From assembly GCA_001189105.1 (NCBI GenBank), contig LFCL01000022.1, positions 1 to 32,434 on the forward strand: a stretch of 32,434 bases of DNA. The letters run 5' to 3'. A program made the position numbers and the translations under genes. Of the stretch, positions 25,427-32,434 are shown in pieces (the first letter of the stretch is position 1; each line of letters begins with the position of its first letter). Under the pieces are notes generated by a model. It worked only from the letters and a program-made list of their open reading frames with translations, ran no database searches and was not told the DNA's origin. The DNA comes from Parcubacteria bacterium C7867-002. GTDB lineage: Bacteria; Patescibacteriota; Minisyncoccia; Phycocordibacterales; PALSA-1337.

Positions 25427-27844
25427 TTAGTCTGATGAATCTTCTTTGAGAGGCAATGAATTACGCTTTTCTGGTGCCGAGGTCACCGGAGGCTCCGCAT
25501 TTGCAAATGGATTTTTACCCGCCTTGAGATTCGAGAGGATCAGGGCGACTTCTATGTTGGTCGGATTTGAACGTTTGAGTGTTTCAAATTGGACAATCGC
25601 ATCAGCTCTTCTACCTTGATATGCATATGCCAATCCAAGGAAGTATTGGGCATTGGCATAGTCACTTTGCAACTGTATTGCCTTTTCGAGACTCTGGGCA
25701 GCTAATCCATACTGCTTATCGGTATAATAGAGGAAACCAAGCTGAAATAAAAGGAGAGGGCTCGTCGGATCAATTTCGCTGGCAACACGGGCCGCAACAA
25801 GAGCATCGGGTAGATTTCCCTTACTTGCCTGAATTTGAGACACCAGGAATATCGCTTCGAGGTAATTAGGTCTGACTTTTATAGCGGCACCTACCGTCTG
25901 CAGTGCATCATCTAGTTTATTCTGACTGGCTTGGAAACGAGCAAGGGTGAGATATAGTCCAGGGTTACGAGGATTCAAGGTAATTGCGCGCATGTATGAT
26001 TGAATAGCATTATCTACGGCACGATCTATTTTGAGACTTGCAGCTGTTTCAAACACGCGTGCCTCGGAGACGTAATTGTAATAATTGGCAGGGTCATATG
26101 CGATCGCCGCATGAGAAGCCTCTAACGCATCCTTAATAGCATTCGTAACCATAAGCACGGTTTCCTGAGGAACTGATGCTAGTTTTTTCTCACTTGTTTC
26201 GCGAACAACCATAGCAGCTTTAGAAAGAAGTGCTTCAACTTCTGCACGCCAATAAATATCCGAAGAATCTATCTTGAGAGCCTTTCGAAAAGCAACATGA
26301 GCAGCATCGGCGTCCTGATTGACGGTCAACGCTTGAATACCTGATCCAAAGAATGATAGTGCTACTACTTTTTTGATATATATCAAACCCCACGCCACCG
26401 CACCTACAATGAACACAACAGGGATCAGGAAGAAATACCTACGAATACCCTGCTGTGAACGTTCGAGTATGATTTCGGTTGGTTTTATGATTCCACAAAA
26501 TACCGCTGCACCAATAGCGGCTCCCGTCAAAACAAATGTGAAGAAAATGAGTGTATGAGAAGGAATAGAGGTTAACAACATGATCCACAAGAAGAAAGAT
26601 GTTGCGAAAGAAGACACGAGAACGAATCGTTGACGAGGATCTGCAGGGAGATGCCTCAACGTACGAACAGCAATCATAAGATACAGGATCATACACACCA
26701 ACCACAACGCTGCACCAAGGAGACCTTGAGTGACAATGAAAGTAGGGATAACACCTGAACCAGACGTAAACTCTGCACTCCAGGCAGAAGTCAGGTTTAT
26801 ATCAATCGGCTTATGCGCAATGTATGCTTGTGCAAAACGATTTGGACCAATACCCAGGACTGGATTTTCCTTAACAACAGCAGCAGCAATATCGAGAGTT
26901 GATCTCCATGACAGACTTACTTCTGAATACTCAGCATGGAGATATGTGACCAACGGTGTAACGATTGTATTTCCTTTCCAAAAGAGACCAGCCGCTACGA
27001 TAAAGGCAATAATGCATAGCCACGATATCCGATGCTTGAAAGAGCCTGGCACATCATGTGATTTCTTAAATCCATTCACATATCCATGGACAATCAAGAC
27101 CAGCAATACGATAGCGAAAGCCTGCCACACATTCTTGTTGTATGCCATGCATGCTCCAAAAAAACTAAAGATTGTTAACATCCCATACAGGATCTTTGTT
27201 CGTCCTGACAATGGAAGGAATATCAATGCCGTGATACCAATCAACGCCACAACCAGAGAATAGGTTGCCAATGAGTGCCAACTACCAAGGATTGTTGATG
27301 TGCCATTCCCTAAAAAGGCAAGCTGGAGAAATTCCGGGTTCATCATGAGTCGAATAAGCTGAAACACGATCAGTGCCACGTAGGTACACACCATGCCTAC
27401 ATATAAAACAACCACACGATGAAAACTCTGACGTATCAGGCTATATGAAACGAAACTAGCCAAAAGCAGGATCAGGATAAAACTAGCTGTAGCATATTCA
27501 AAACCTTGTCCAAAAAATGATTTTGCACTATGACTACTCAATAATGCCGAGGCACTGATAGCTACTGCCAATATACCTGCCGCCCAGGAAATATGACGGG
27601 GTGGGAGAATAAGCTTTTTTTCTTTGCGTGCAGCAATAGCCAGAAAGAGTGCTGACGCCAGTGTACCAAGTGCAATAACGATAACCTTGATGAGATCGAG
27701 TGCAATGTAAGATGTCGGCAGAAATGCAATAGGAGTAAGGATGGTGGCCAGGAGAAATATACGGAATGCAATCGTATGTGCAGAGGAACTAGAGGTATGT
27801 GACGGTGCGGAATAATTTTCTGCAGATGAAGGAGAATGGTGCAT
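25427..27844 (-). CDS. O-antigen polymerase/ligase-like membrane protein with C-terminal TPRs
   Basis: 805 residues. After a disordered Ser/His-rich start come about 12 membrane helices (residues 30-480), with a Wzy/WaaL-type extracytoplasmic loop carrying SWRSTLDIAAAVVKENPVLGIGPNRF. The VLGIGPNRF segment is the usual GxGxxxF signature. From about residue 520 a series of TPRs follows: residues 600-760 hold at least four units (such as IQSYMRAITLNPRNPGLYL and AIQLQSDYANAQYFLGLAY). The tail is Pro/Glu-rich. Such fusions are frequent in Parcubacteria and may ligate or polymerise surface glycans or glycosylate pilins; the exact substrate is unknown. It lies upstream of murJ. Confidence 0.85.
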   Translation of the reverse strand: MHHSPSSAENYSAPSHTSSSSAHTIAFRIFLLATILTPIAFLPTSYIALDLIKVIVIALGTLASALFLAIAARKEKKLILPPRHISWAAGILAVAISASALLSSHSAKSFFGQGFEYATASFILILLLASFVSYSLIRQSFHRVVVLYVGMVCTYVALIVFQLIRLMMNPEFLQLAFLGNGTSTILGSWHSLATYSLVVALIGITALIFLPLSGRTKILYGMLTIFSFFGACMAYNKNVWQAFAIVLLVLIVHGYVNGFKKSHDVPGSFKHRISWLCIIAFIVAAGLFWKGNTIVTPLVTYLHAEYSEVSLSWRSTLDIAAAVVKENPVLGIGPNRFAQAYIAHKPIDINLTSAWSAEFTSGSGVIPTFIVTQGLLGAALWLVCMILYLMIAVRTLRHLPADPRQRFVLVSSFATSFFLWIMLLTSIPSHTLIFFTFVLTGAAIGAAVFCGIIKPTEIILERSQQGIRRYFFLIPVVFIVGAVAWGLIYIKKVVALSFFGSGIQALTVNQDADAAHVAFRKALKIDSSDIYWRAEVEALLSKAAMVVRETSEKKLASVPQETVLMVTNAIKDALEASHAAIAYDPANYYNYVSEARVFETAASLKIDRAVDNAIQSYMRAITLNPRNPGLYLTLARFQASQNKLDDALQTVGAAIKVRPNYLEAIFLVSQIQASKGNLPDALVAARVASEIDPTSPLLLFQLGFLYYTDKQYGLAAQSLEKAIQLQSDYANAQYFLGLAYAYQGRRADAIVQFETLKRSNPTNIEVALILSNLKAGKNPFANAEPPVTSAPEKRNSLPLKEDSSD

Positions 27845-27891
27845 AAAAAGTAAGGGAAATGGGTTAAATTAAAATGTACGCGACATGTTTT

Positions 27892-27900
27892 AGTATACCA
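27892..27900 (-). promoter_or_regulatory. Extended -10 promoter of the Wzy/TPR-murJ unit
   Basis: TGG-TATACT on the minus strand, directly after the rnpB terminator U-tract; predicted leader about 40 nt. Confidence 0.55.
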
Positions 27901-27904
27901 AAAA

Positions 27905-27935
27905 GAAAAATACCCGTCTTGTGGACGAGTATTTT
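27905..27935 (-). terminator. Terminator of rnpB
   Basis: On the minus strand AATACTCGTC-CACAA-GACGGGTATT (10 bp with G-U pairs) is followed by TTTTCTTTTT. Confidence 0.85.
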
Positions 27936-27943
27936 CCATGTGT

Positions 27944-28326
27944 GCCGTACCATAAGCCGAATTCTGTGTTCCCGATGCACCTTGCAGCGAGCGGGACTGA
28001 CAATCATTTATCTAGGCCTGCAATTACTCACAGGCTCAAGCGACTCTCCCCGAACGCCGTAAGGCGCATCGGGACACGGTCTTGCACCAACGTAAGGGTT
28101 TTGCCGTTGCACCTCCCTTATTGCTAAGGGAGCTTTCCGATGGACCTTGCGGTCATCGGAATTCCTCAGCTTTCGCCTCGGAACGTCACTGTTCGCACCT
28201 CTGGGTATTACCCTGGCGGGAGTTACCCGCTACGTGCTGCCTTATGAGAGCGATCGCTCACAACCCACAAGACTGGTGTTCGGACTTTCCTACCCGATTT
28301 GCATCGGATCGATTGTCTGGTACTGC
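27944..28326 (-). ncRNA. rnpB: RNase P RNA, bacterial type
   Basis: The minus strand contains the conserved GGTAGGAAAGTCCGAAC near the 5' end and ACAGAATTCGGCTTATG near the 3' end, the two halves of the P4 catalytic core, plus GAGGCGAAAGCTGAGG and CGGTGT-like joins. P1 is formed by GCAGTACC at the 5' end and GGTACGGC at the 3' end with one mismatch, which sets the ends. Length is about 383 nt. The P4 3' element reads GAATTCGGCTTA where most bacteria have GAACCCGGCTTA. It processes tRNA 5' ends. A good promoter and a terminator flank it. Confidence 0.95.
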
Positions 28327-28333
28327 ATATATA

Positions 28334-28362
28334 ACTATACCACTTTTAGATATGATTGGCAA
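28334..28362 (-). promoter_or_regulatory. Promoter of rnpB
   Basis: On the minus strand TTGCCA (28362-28357), 17 nt, then TG-G-TATAGT (28339-28334). Seven nt later is the first base of P1 at 28326. Confidence 0.8.
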
Positions 28363-28380
28363 TAAGCTTACCGAAAAGCT

Positions 28381-29394
28381 CTACTCTCCAACCATTGGCG
28401 CCACTTCTTTCTTCTTTCCGTGAGCATGTGAGTCTACTTCATAACTCGTATTTTGTGCTTCGAAGAAGTTAACAAGCTCATAGACATCAGTTGCGGTACT
28501 CATCCATTTTGCAGGATTGGTAACGTTGTAATATTTTGTGAAGCCCAATTCTTCGAGACGACGGTCGGCAACGTATTTTACATATTGATTTACGTAGTCA
28601 GCATTGAGACCAAGAATACCCGTTGGGAAAAGATCCTTGTTGTAATCAACTTCACGATCAACACCTTCAATGATGATATTGCGGATATCATCGGCAAAAT
28701 CTGCAGTAAGAAGTTCTTGATTTTCTTCGAGAATCGTCTGGATGAGATTCATTCCGAACTTGAGGTGCAAACTTTCATCGCGCAACACCCAGTTGATCAT
28801 CGAGCCGAAGTTACGCAACTGTTTTCGCTGACGGAATGAGAGCGCAACCATGAATCCCGAGTAGAACCACACACCTTCCGCCACAATGTTTGTTGCCACA
28901 AGGTTACGAATAAAGTCCTTTTTACCTTCGATAGTTTCGACGTCGAGACTCGATTCTGTCATACGTCTCATGTAGTGATTGATATAATCCTCCTTGGCCT
29001 TCATTGAAGGTACGTTGAGGTGATGACTGAATACTTTTTGACGGTCGACAGGGAACGTTTCGAGTACGTATTCAAACGCAACACAGTGGTTTGCTTCTTC
29101 CCACATCTGCTTTGCAAGATACAAGTGACATTCTGCGGATTTGATATACGGATACACACCCAATGCCAACGATCGATTGACGATGAGCTCTGCGGGATTG
29201 AAAAAGGCCAAGAGGAACTCCACCGCATGACGTTCATCTTCGGTCATTCGAGCCCAGTCATCGAGGTCTTCTTTGAGGGTAATTTCGTGAGGAAACCAGG
29301 TGTTACGTACAGCCTGCATATAGAGGTCATACGCCCACTTGTACTTGATGGGATGCAAACTTGTATCTTCAGGGGCGGCTTTTCCGATAAGCAT
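28381..29394 (-). CDS. nrdB: Ribonucleotide reductase small subunit, class Ic-like
   Basis: 337 residues. It makes the oxidising cofactor that starts reduction of ribonucleotides in NrdA. The metal ligands by position are E69 (PAEL, Asp84 in E. coli), E100 and H103 (WEEANH), E173 (VAEGVWFYSG), and E207 and H210 (RDESLH). The residue four after H103 is F107, where class Ia enzymes carry the radical Tyr122. The spacings E69-E100 (31), E100-F107 (7) and E173-E207 (34) equal those of E. coli. Phe for Tyr and Glu for the first Asp is the pattern of the Chlamydia trachomatis Mn/Fe class Ic enzyme. It follows nrdA by 51 nt and also has its own promoter-like boxes. Confidence 0.93.
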   Translation of the reverse strand: MLIGKAAPEDTSLHPIKYKWAYDLYMQAVRNTWFPHEITLKEDLDDWARMTEDERHAVEFLLAFFNPAELIVNRSLALGVYPYIKSAECHLYLAKQMWEEANHCVAFEYVLETFPVDRQKVFSHHLNVPSMKAKEDYINHYMRRMTESSLDVETIEGKKDFIRNLVATNIVAEGVWFYSGFMVALSFRQRKQLRNFGSMINWVLRDESLHLKFGMNLIQTILEENQELLTADFADDIRNIIIEGVDREVDYNKDLFPTGILGLNADYVNQYVKYVADRRLEELGFTKYYNVTNPAKWMSTATDVYELVNFFEAQNTSYEVDSHAHGKKKEVAPMVGE

Positions 29395-29408
29395 ATGGGT
29401 AGAAATTA

Positions 29409-29436
29409 ATTATATGAATAAATACTCTGGTGACAA
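29409..29436 (-). promoter_or_regulatory. Possible promoter of nrdB
   Basis: On the minus strand TTGTCA (29436-29431), 16 nt, TATAAT (29414-29409). The predicted start is about 8 nt before the ATG, inside the nrdA-nrdB gap. Confidence 0.55.
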
Positions 29437-29445
29437 TAACATACT

Positions 29446-32361
29446 TTATTCGCACCCGACACAAATATTGGCTGTACCTGGATCCTCTGGACCAAAAGAA
29501 TCATGGCTTGGGCGATAATCCTTTTTACCAAAGTTATCCATCATCTCTTGGACTTGCTGGGGCGTAAGCTGAGGTTTCTGATAGGTAGGAGAAACTGAGG
29601 CTGCAGCAGGACGTGGGGCCGTAAACCCTATTGGCGCATGAGCTGCCGATGCGACCGGAGTTGCGTTTGGATGATTAGTCAGCTTGTGTACCATCTCTGT
29701 CATTTCATCCGTAGTTGATTCGGCTTTGACGGTCGCCACAGCGCCGAAACCTTTTGCAACAACAGGAGCTGCATGAGACTCAACATGAGTAGCCTCCATT
29801 TTTACGTGTTCCTGATGGGGGACTGAAGCCTCTGTTTCCTTTTGAACAATTCGAGCCTCGGAAGTATGTGGCACTGACACGGTAGCTCGACTATCGACAG
29901 TGATGCGAGCAATTTCGGCATCACTCAAAGGAGTTGGAATGGCTTCTGCTTTTGAAGCATCGTCGGAACGCTTTACTGATGCTACTGCTGCAAATCCACT
30001 CTTACCCATCTTTTCTGCCTTGTTTACTTTGATAGTACTTTGTTCGGCAGTATGACGAGGTTTCATGTGGAGATAGTATGTAGACTTGAGACCTTTCTTC
30101 CAGGCTGCAGTATAGATATCCATTGTCTCATCGAGGTCACGAGTTGCAAGATACATGTTACGAGAGAGTGCTTGGTCAACCCACTTTTGGGCACGCGCAG
30201 CAACTTCGATATACGCATACGGAGACGTAGTGAAAGAAGTTTTATATATCTCTTTGAGTGCCTGAGGTATCTCAGGGATACTGGAAATATCTCCTTGGTT
30301 TTCAATGATTGCCTCGCGAACCTTCTCCCAGATACCCATATTTTTGAGATCCTTTACCAGATTGTGGTTAAGATCAAGATATTTGCCGGAGATTTTATTT
30401 CGTGAGAACACTTGAGCAAAACGCGCATCGATACCAGGAGTAGTCCCGACCACCAAACCAATGTTTGCGTTTGGAGCAACAGCCATAAGTGTTGCATTGC
30501 GAATACCGTTCTTCACCTTGGCACGGAGAATCTCCCAATTGAGACCTTTGTGCTTACTGGTCTGATCCACGGTTACCACACTGCCACGAGACTCGGAGAC
30601 CTTCTTGATCGTATCGATCGGTACACGACCCTTAGACCATTCTGAACCTTTGAAGTTCGCATAGGAACCACGTTCGGCTGCAAGATTTGCACTTTCATCG
30701 ATAGCCATATAACTGACGAATTCGAAGATACGGTCTGCAAAATCCCATGCATGCTCACTATCATACGGCATACCCAAACGTTCGATAGTATCAGCAAATC
30801 CCATGACTCCGAGACCGATAGCACGGTTTTCTTTGTCGGATTTTGCTGCCTCGGGAATAGGGAGAAGATTGATATCGATCAGGTTATCGAGCTGACGAAC
30901 CGCCAAACGGACACTTTCTTCGAGACGACCCCAATTGACCTCTTTGTTGATCACGTGCGCAGCAAGATTGAGAGAGGCCAGGTTACATACGGCAACATTG
31001 TCCTTGTCTTGAGGAAGACAGATCTCCGTACACAGGTTCGACATGTGAATCGTGCCGGTATTGTTGTTGAGAGCACGGTTGTTAATGGTGTCTTTCCATA
31101 CAAGCCATGGGTGGGAAGTAGATTGCAGGGCAACCAGAATCTGACGATACTGTTCGGCTGCAGGAACCTTCTTGAATAGTCTCAACTCGCCTTTTTGGGC
31201 TTTTTCGACATATTCGGCGTAGCGCTTACTAAAGGCCTGCCCGTAGAGTTCGTTGAGGTCCTTAGTATCTGCAGGGTCGAACATATACCAGTCCTGATTG
31301 GCTTCGACACGCTTCATAAACTCATCTGAAAGGAATACGGCAGTGTTTGCAGTACGCATGCGCATATAGTCATCACCGGCATTGTGTTTCCAATCGATAA
31401 ATTCAGGAAAATCGATGTGCCAGTTTTCCATGTAGAAACAAAGGGCACCTTTCTTTTTGCCGCCACGCATAATTGCACGGATAGCAGTGTCGATAATCTT
31501 TGCAAATGGTGTCGGACCACTCGAAGTCCCGCCAAAATTGGATTTGAGAGGGGAACCGGTGGCGCGTAATTTTGTGATCGAAAGACCAATACCACCGGAA
31601 CCTTTGGAAAGAAGCATGACGTCAGAGACTGTCTTTGCAATGTGCTCCATATCGTCGTGCATCTCCAAGAGATAACAGTTCGAGAGAGTTGGACGCGTCG
31701 TACCTGCCGCCAAGTTGGTTGAACCTCCTGCGATATATTCGTGGCGAGACATTTTCGTGTAAAATTTCTTGGCAGCGGCAGTAGGATCCTTTTCGTTATA
31801 GGAAAGTCCCATAGCAACTCGCATAAAGAAGTATTGGGGAGTCTCACTCGGGTGCTGTTGATCGTCCTTCATGAAGTAACGATTGATCAAACCATCGAGA
31901 CCAGCATACACGAAGAGCTCGTCGCGCTCGATCTGCAAAGCATCAGCCAGACGAGCGAGGTCGAACTTCTGTGCCATATCCGGATGAAGACGACGGCCGG
32001 CTACACCGCGCTCTATGTAGGCAATAAATCCGTCACGATGCTTTTGTTCGAGTTCTGAAGGATTCTCTTTGTCGTATTCACCGATAACACGGCGATAAAT
32101 AGTTTTGAGGAGAAGGCGAGTGGCAACTTTGTCATAATCGATGTCTTCTTTGATGTTCTGGACAGCGGTATTGATAGTAGCCTGGTCGAGTTCATCGGTA
32201 CTAATACCATCATAGAGGGTGAGTCGGGTCTCAGTTGCAATCTGTGTCACCATGGCGATCGGATCGGTCAGACCTTTACACGCACGTTCAATCGACCGAT
32301 TGACTCGATCAGCATTATGGGGCTCTCGTGTTCCGTCAGCTTTGGTGATTGATATGCTCAT
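29446..32361 (-). CDS. nrdA: Ribonucleoside-diphosphate reductase large subunit
   Basis: 971 residues. An N-terminal ATP-cone (about 3-95, ITKADGTREPHNADRVNRSI) gives allosteric control. The catalytic barrel has LSNCYLLEMHDD (first redox Cys), NLCTEICLPQDKD (radical Cys with Asn and Glu) and NVAVCNLASLNLA (partner Cys), and the radical-transfer Tyr pair is STYYLHMKPR. The last residues are NICVGCE, a CxxC that re-reduces the active site. Between the Tyr pair and that tail lies a linker of about 170 residues rich in Ala, Val, Thr and His, with two related units (GFAAVASVKR and GFGAVATVKA). This is far longer than in E. coli NrdA (761 residues in all). It is upstream of nrdB in one unit. Confidence 0.96.
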   Translation of the reverse strand: MSISITKADGTREPHNADRVNRSIERACKGLTDPIAMVTQIATETRLTLYDGISTDELDQATINTAVQNIKEDIDYDKVATRLLLKTIYRRVIGEYDKENPSELEQKHRDGFIAYIERGVAGRRLHPDMAQKFDLARLADALQIERDELFVYAGLDGLINRYFMKDDQQHPSETPQYFFMRVAMGLSYNEKDPTAAAKKFYTKMSRHEYIAGGSTNLAAGTTRPTLSNCYLLEMHDDMEHIAKTVSDVMLLSKGSGGIGLSITKLRATGSPLKSNFGGTSSGPTPFAKIIDTAIRAIMRGGKKKGALCFYMENWHIDFPEFIDWKHNAGDDYMRMRTANTAVFLSDEFMKRVEANQDWYMFDPADTKDLNELYGQAFSKRYAEYVEKAQKGELRLFKKVPAAEQYRQILVALQSTSHPWLVWKDTINNRALNNNTGTIHMSNLCTEICLPQDKDNVAVCNLASLNLAAHVINKEVNWGRLEESVRLAVRQLDNLIDINLLPIPEAAKSDKENRAIGLGVMGFADTIERLGMPYDSEHAWDFADRIFEFVSYMAIDESANLAAERGSYANFKGSEWSKGRVPIDTIKKVSESRGSVVTVDQTSKHKGLNWEILRAKVKNGIRNATLMAVAPNANIGLVVGTTPGIDARFAQVFSRNKISGKYLDLNHNLVKDLKNMGIWEKVREAIIENQGDISSIPEIPQALKEIYKTSFTTSPYAYIEVAARAQKWVDQALSRNMYLATRDLDETMDIYTAAWKKGLKSTYYLHMKPRHTAEQSTIKVNKAEKMGKSGFAAVASVKRSDDASKAEAIPTPLSDAEIARITVDSRATVSVPHTSEARIVQKETEASVPHQEHVKMEATHVESHAAPVVAKGFGAVATVKAESTTDEMTEMVHKLTNHPNATPVASAAHAPIGFTAPRPAAASVSPTYQKPQLTPQQVQEMMDNFGKKDYRPSHDSFGPEDPGTANICVGCE

Positions 32362-32408
32362 ATGGGTAGTAGTAAGTGAATAGTAATCGTGCTCATTTTC
32401 TCCTCTCT

Positions 32409-32432
32409 CACAACTTGTGGGTATTTATTATA
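32409..32432 (-). promoter_or_regulatory. nrdA promoter -10 with a palindrome at the start site
   Basis: TATAAT on the minus strand (32432-32427) at the window edge. CACAA-C-TTGTG (32409-32419) lies where transcription should begin and could be an operator. It does not match the NrdR box that I know. Confidence 0.4.
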
Positions 32433-32434
32433 GC

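Noticed and set aside
26730-27263. A 177-codon plus-strand frame opposite the Wzy-like gene
   Set aside because: Antisense shadow of a membrane protein; no promoter or family similarity.

Overview
The window looks like a chromosomal segment of a Candidate Phyla Radiation (Patescibacteria) bacterium, most likely a Parcubacteria-type lineage. This is inferred from gene content and protein style: short housekeeping proteins, a surface protein with a peptidoglycan-binding-like domain of the kind common in Parcubacteria, a long TsaD with an internal insertion, type-B L31, a polymerase/ligase-type membrane protein with C-terminal TPRs, and a 35-residue membrane microprotein. TGA is used as a stop (for example prsW and the gene at 2402), so the UGA-glycine code of Gracilibacteria/Absconditabacteria does not apply.

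Layout. 1-2018: two overlapping ABC exporter half-transporters (-). 2099-3637: a tRNA island (Ser-CGA, Glu-TTC, Val-GAC) with an AT-rich membrane protein of unknown function and a decayed YdhG/DUF1801 gene. 3682-4881: tsaD, carrying an in-frame palindrome. 4885-7071: two secreted proteins (-), one with 69-bp tandem repeats. 7266-8476: PrsW-family protease and Hsp20. 8513-10548: gyrB in two frames. 10661-15007: a translation cluster (-): rpmE2, prfA, rpsB, tsf, a small membrane protein, tRNA-Thr and a single-chain PheRS of mitochondrial type. 15086-15238: a 153-nt rod-shaped inverted repeat, read here as a candidate 6S-like RNA on the minus strand, next to an orphan membrane protein with a strong promoter and a structured leader. 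16249-20364: MFS transporter, enolase and phosphoglycerate mutase. 20353-21818: PAP2 phosphatase, glutaredoxin, FtsB/DivIC-like protein and the microprotein. 21832-27844: lepA, murJ and a Wzy/WaaL-like protein with TPRs. 27944-28326: RNase P RNA. 28381-32361: nrdB and nrdA, with NrdB showing class Ic (Mn/Fe) signatures.

How the genes work together. Most genes serve translation, lower glycolysis (eno and gpmI adjacent), envelope building and division (murJ, ftsB-like, Wzy-like, PAP2), and dNTP synthesis (nrdA, nrdB, with a glutaredoxin nearby that could re-reduce the NrdA C-terminal cysteines). No CRISPR array, prophage or transposase is visible.

The points most worth follow-up are the 153-nt structured element with a -10 box placed exactly 7 nt upstream of its stem, the monomeric PheRS with altered active-site residues, the Phe/Glu (class Ic) NrdB, palindromic insertions inside tsaD and lepA, the gyrB frameshift with a missing ATPase-domain segment, and a repeated pattern of TGN-TATACT extended -10 promoters placed so close to start codons that several mRNAs should be leaderless.
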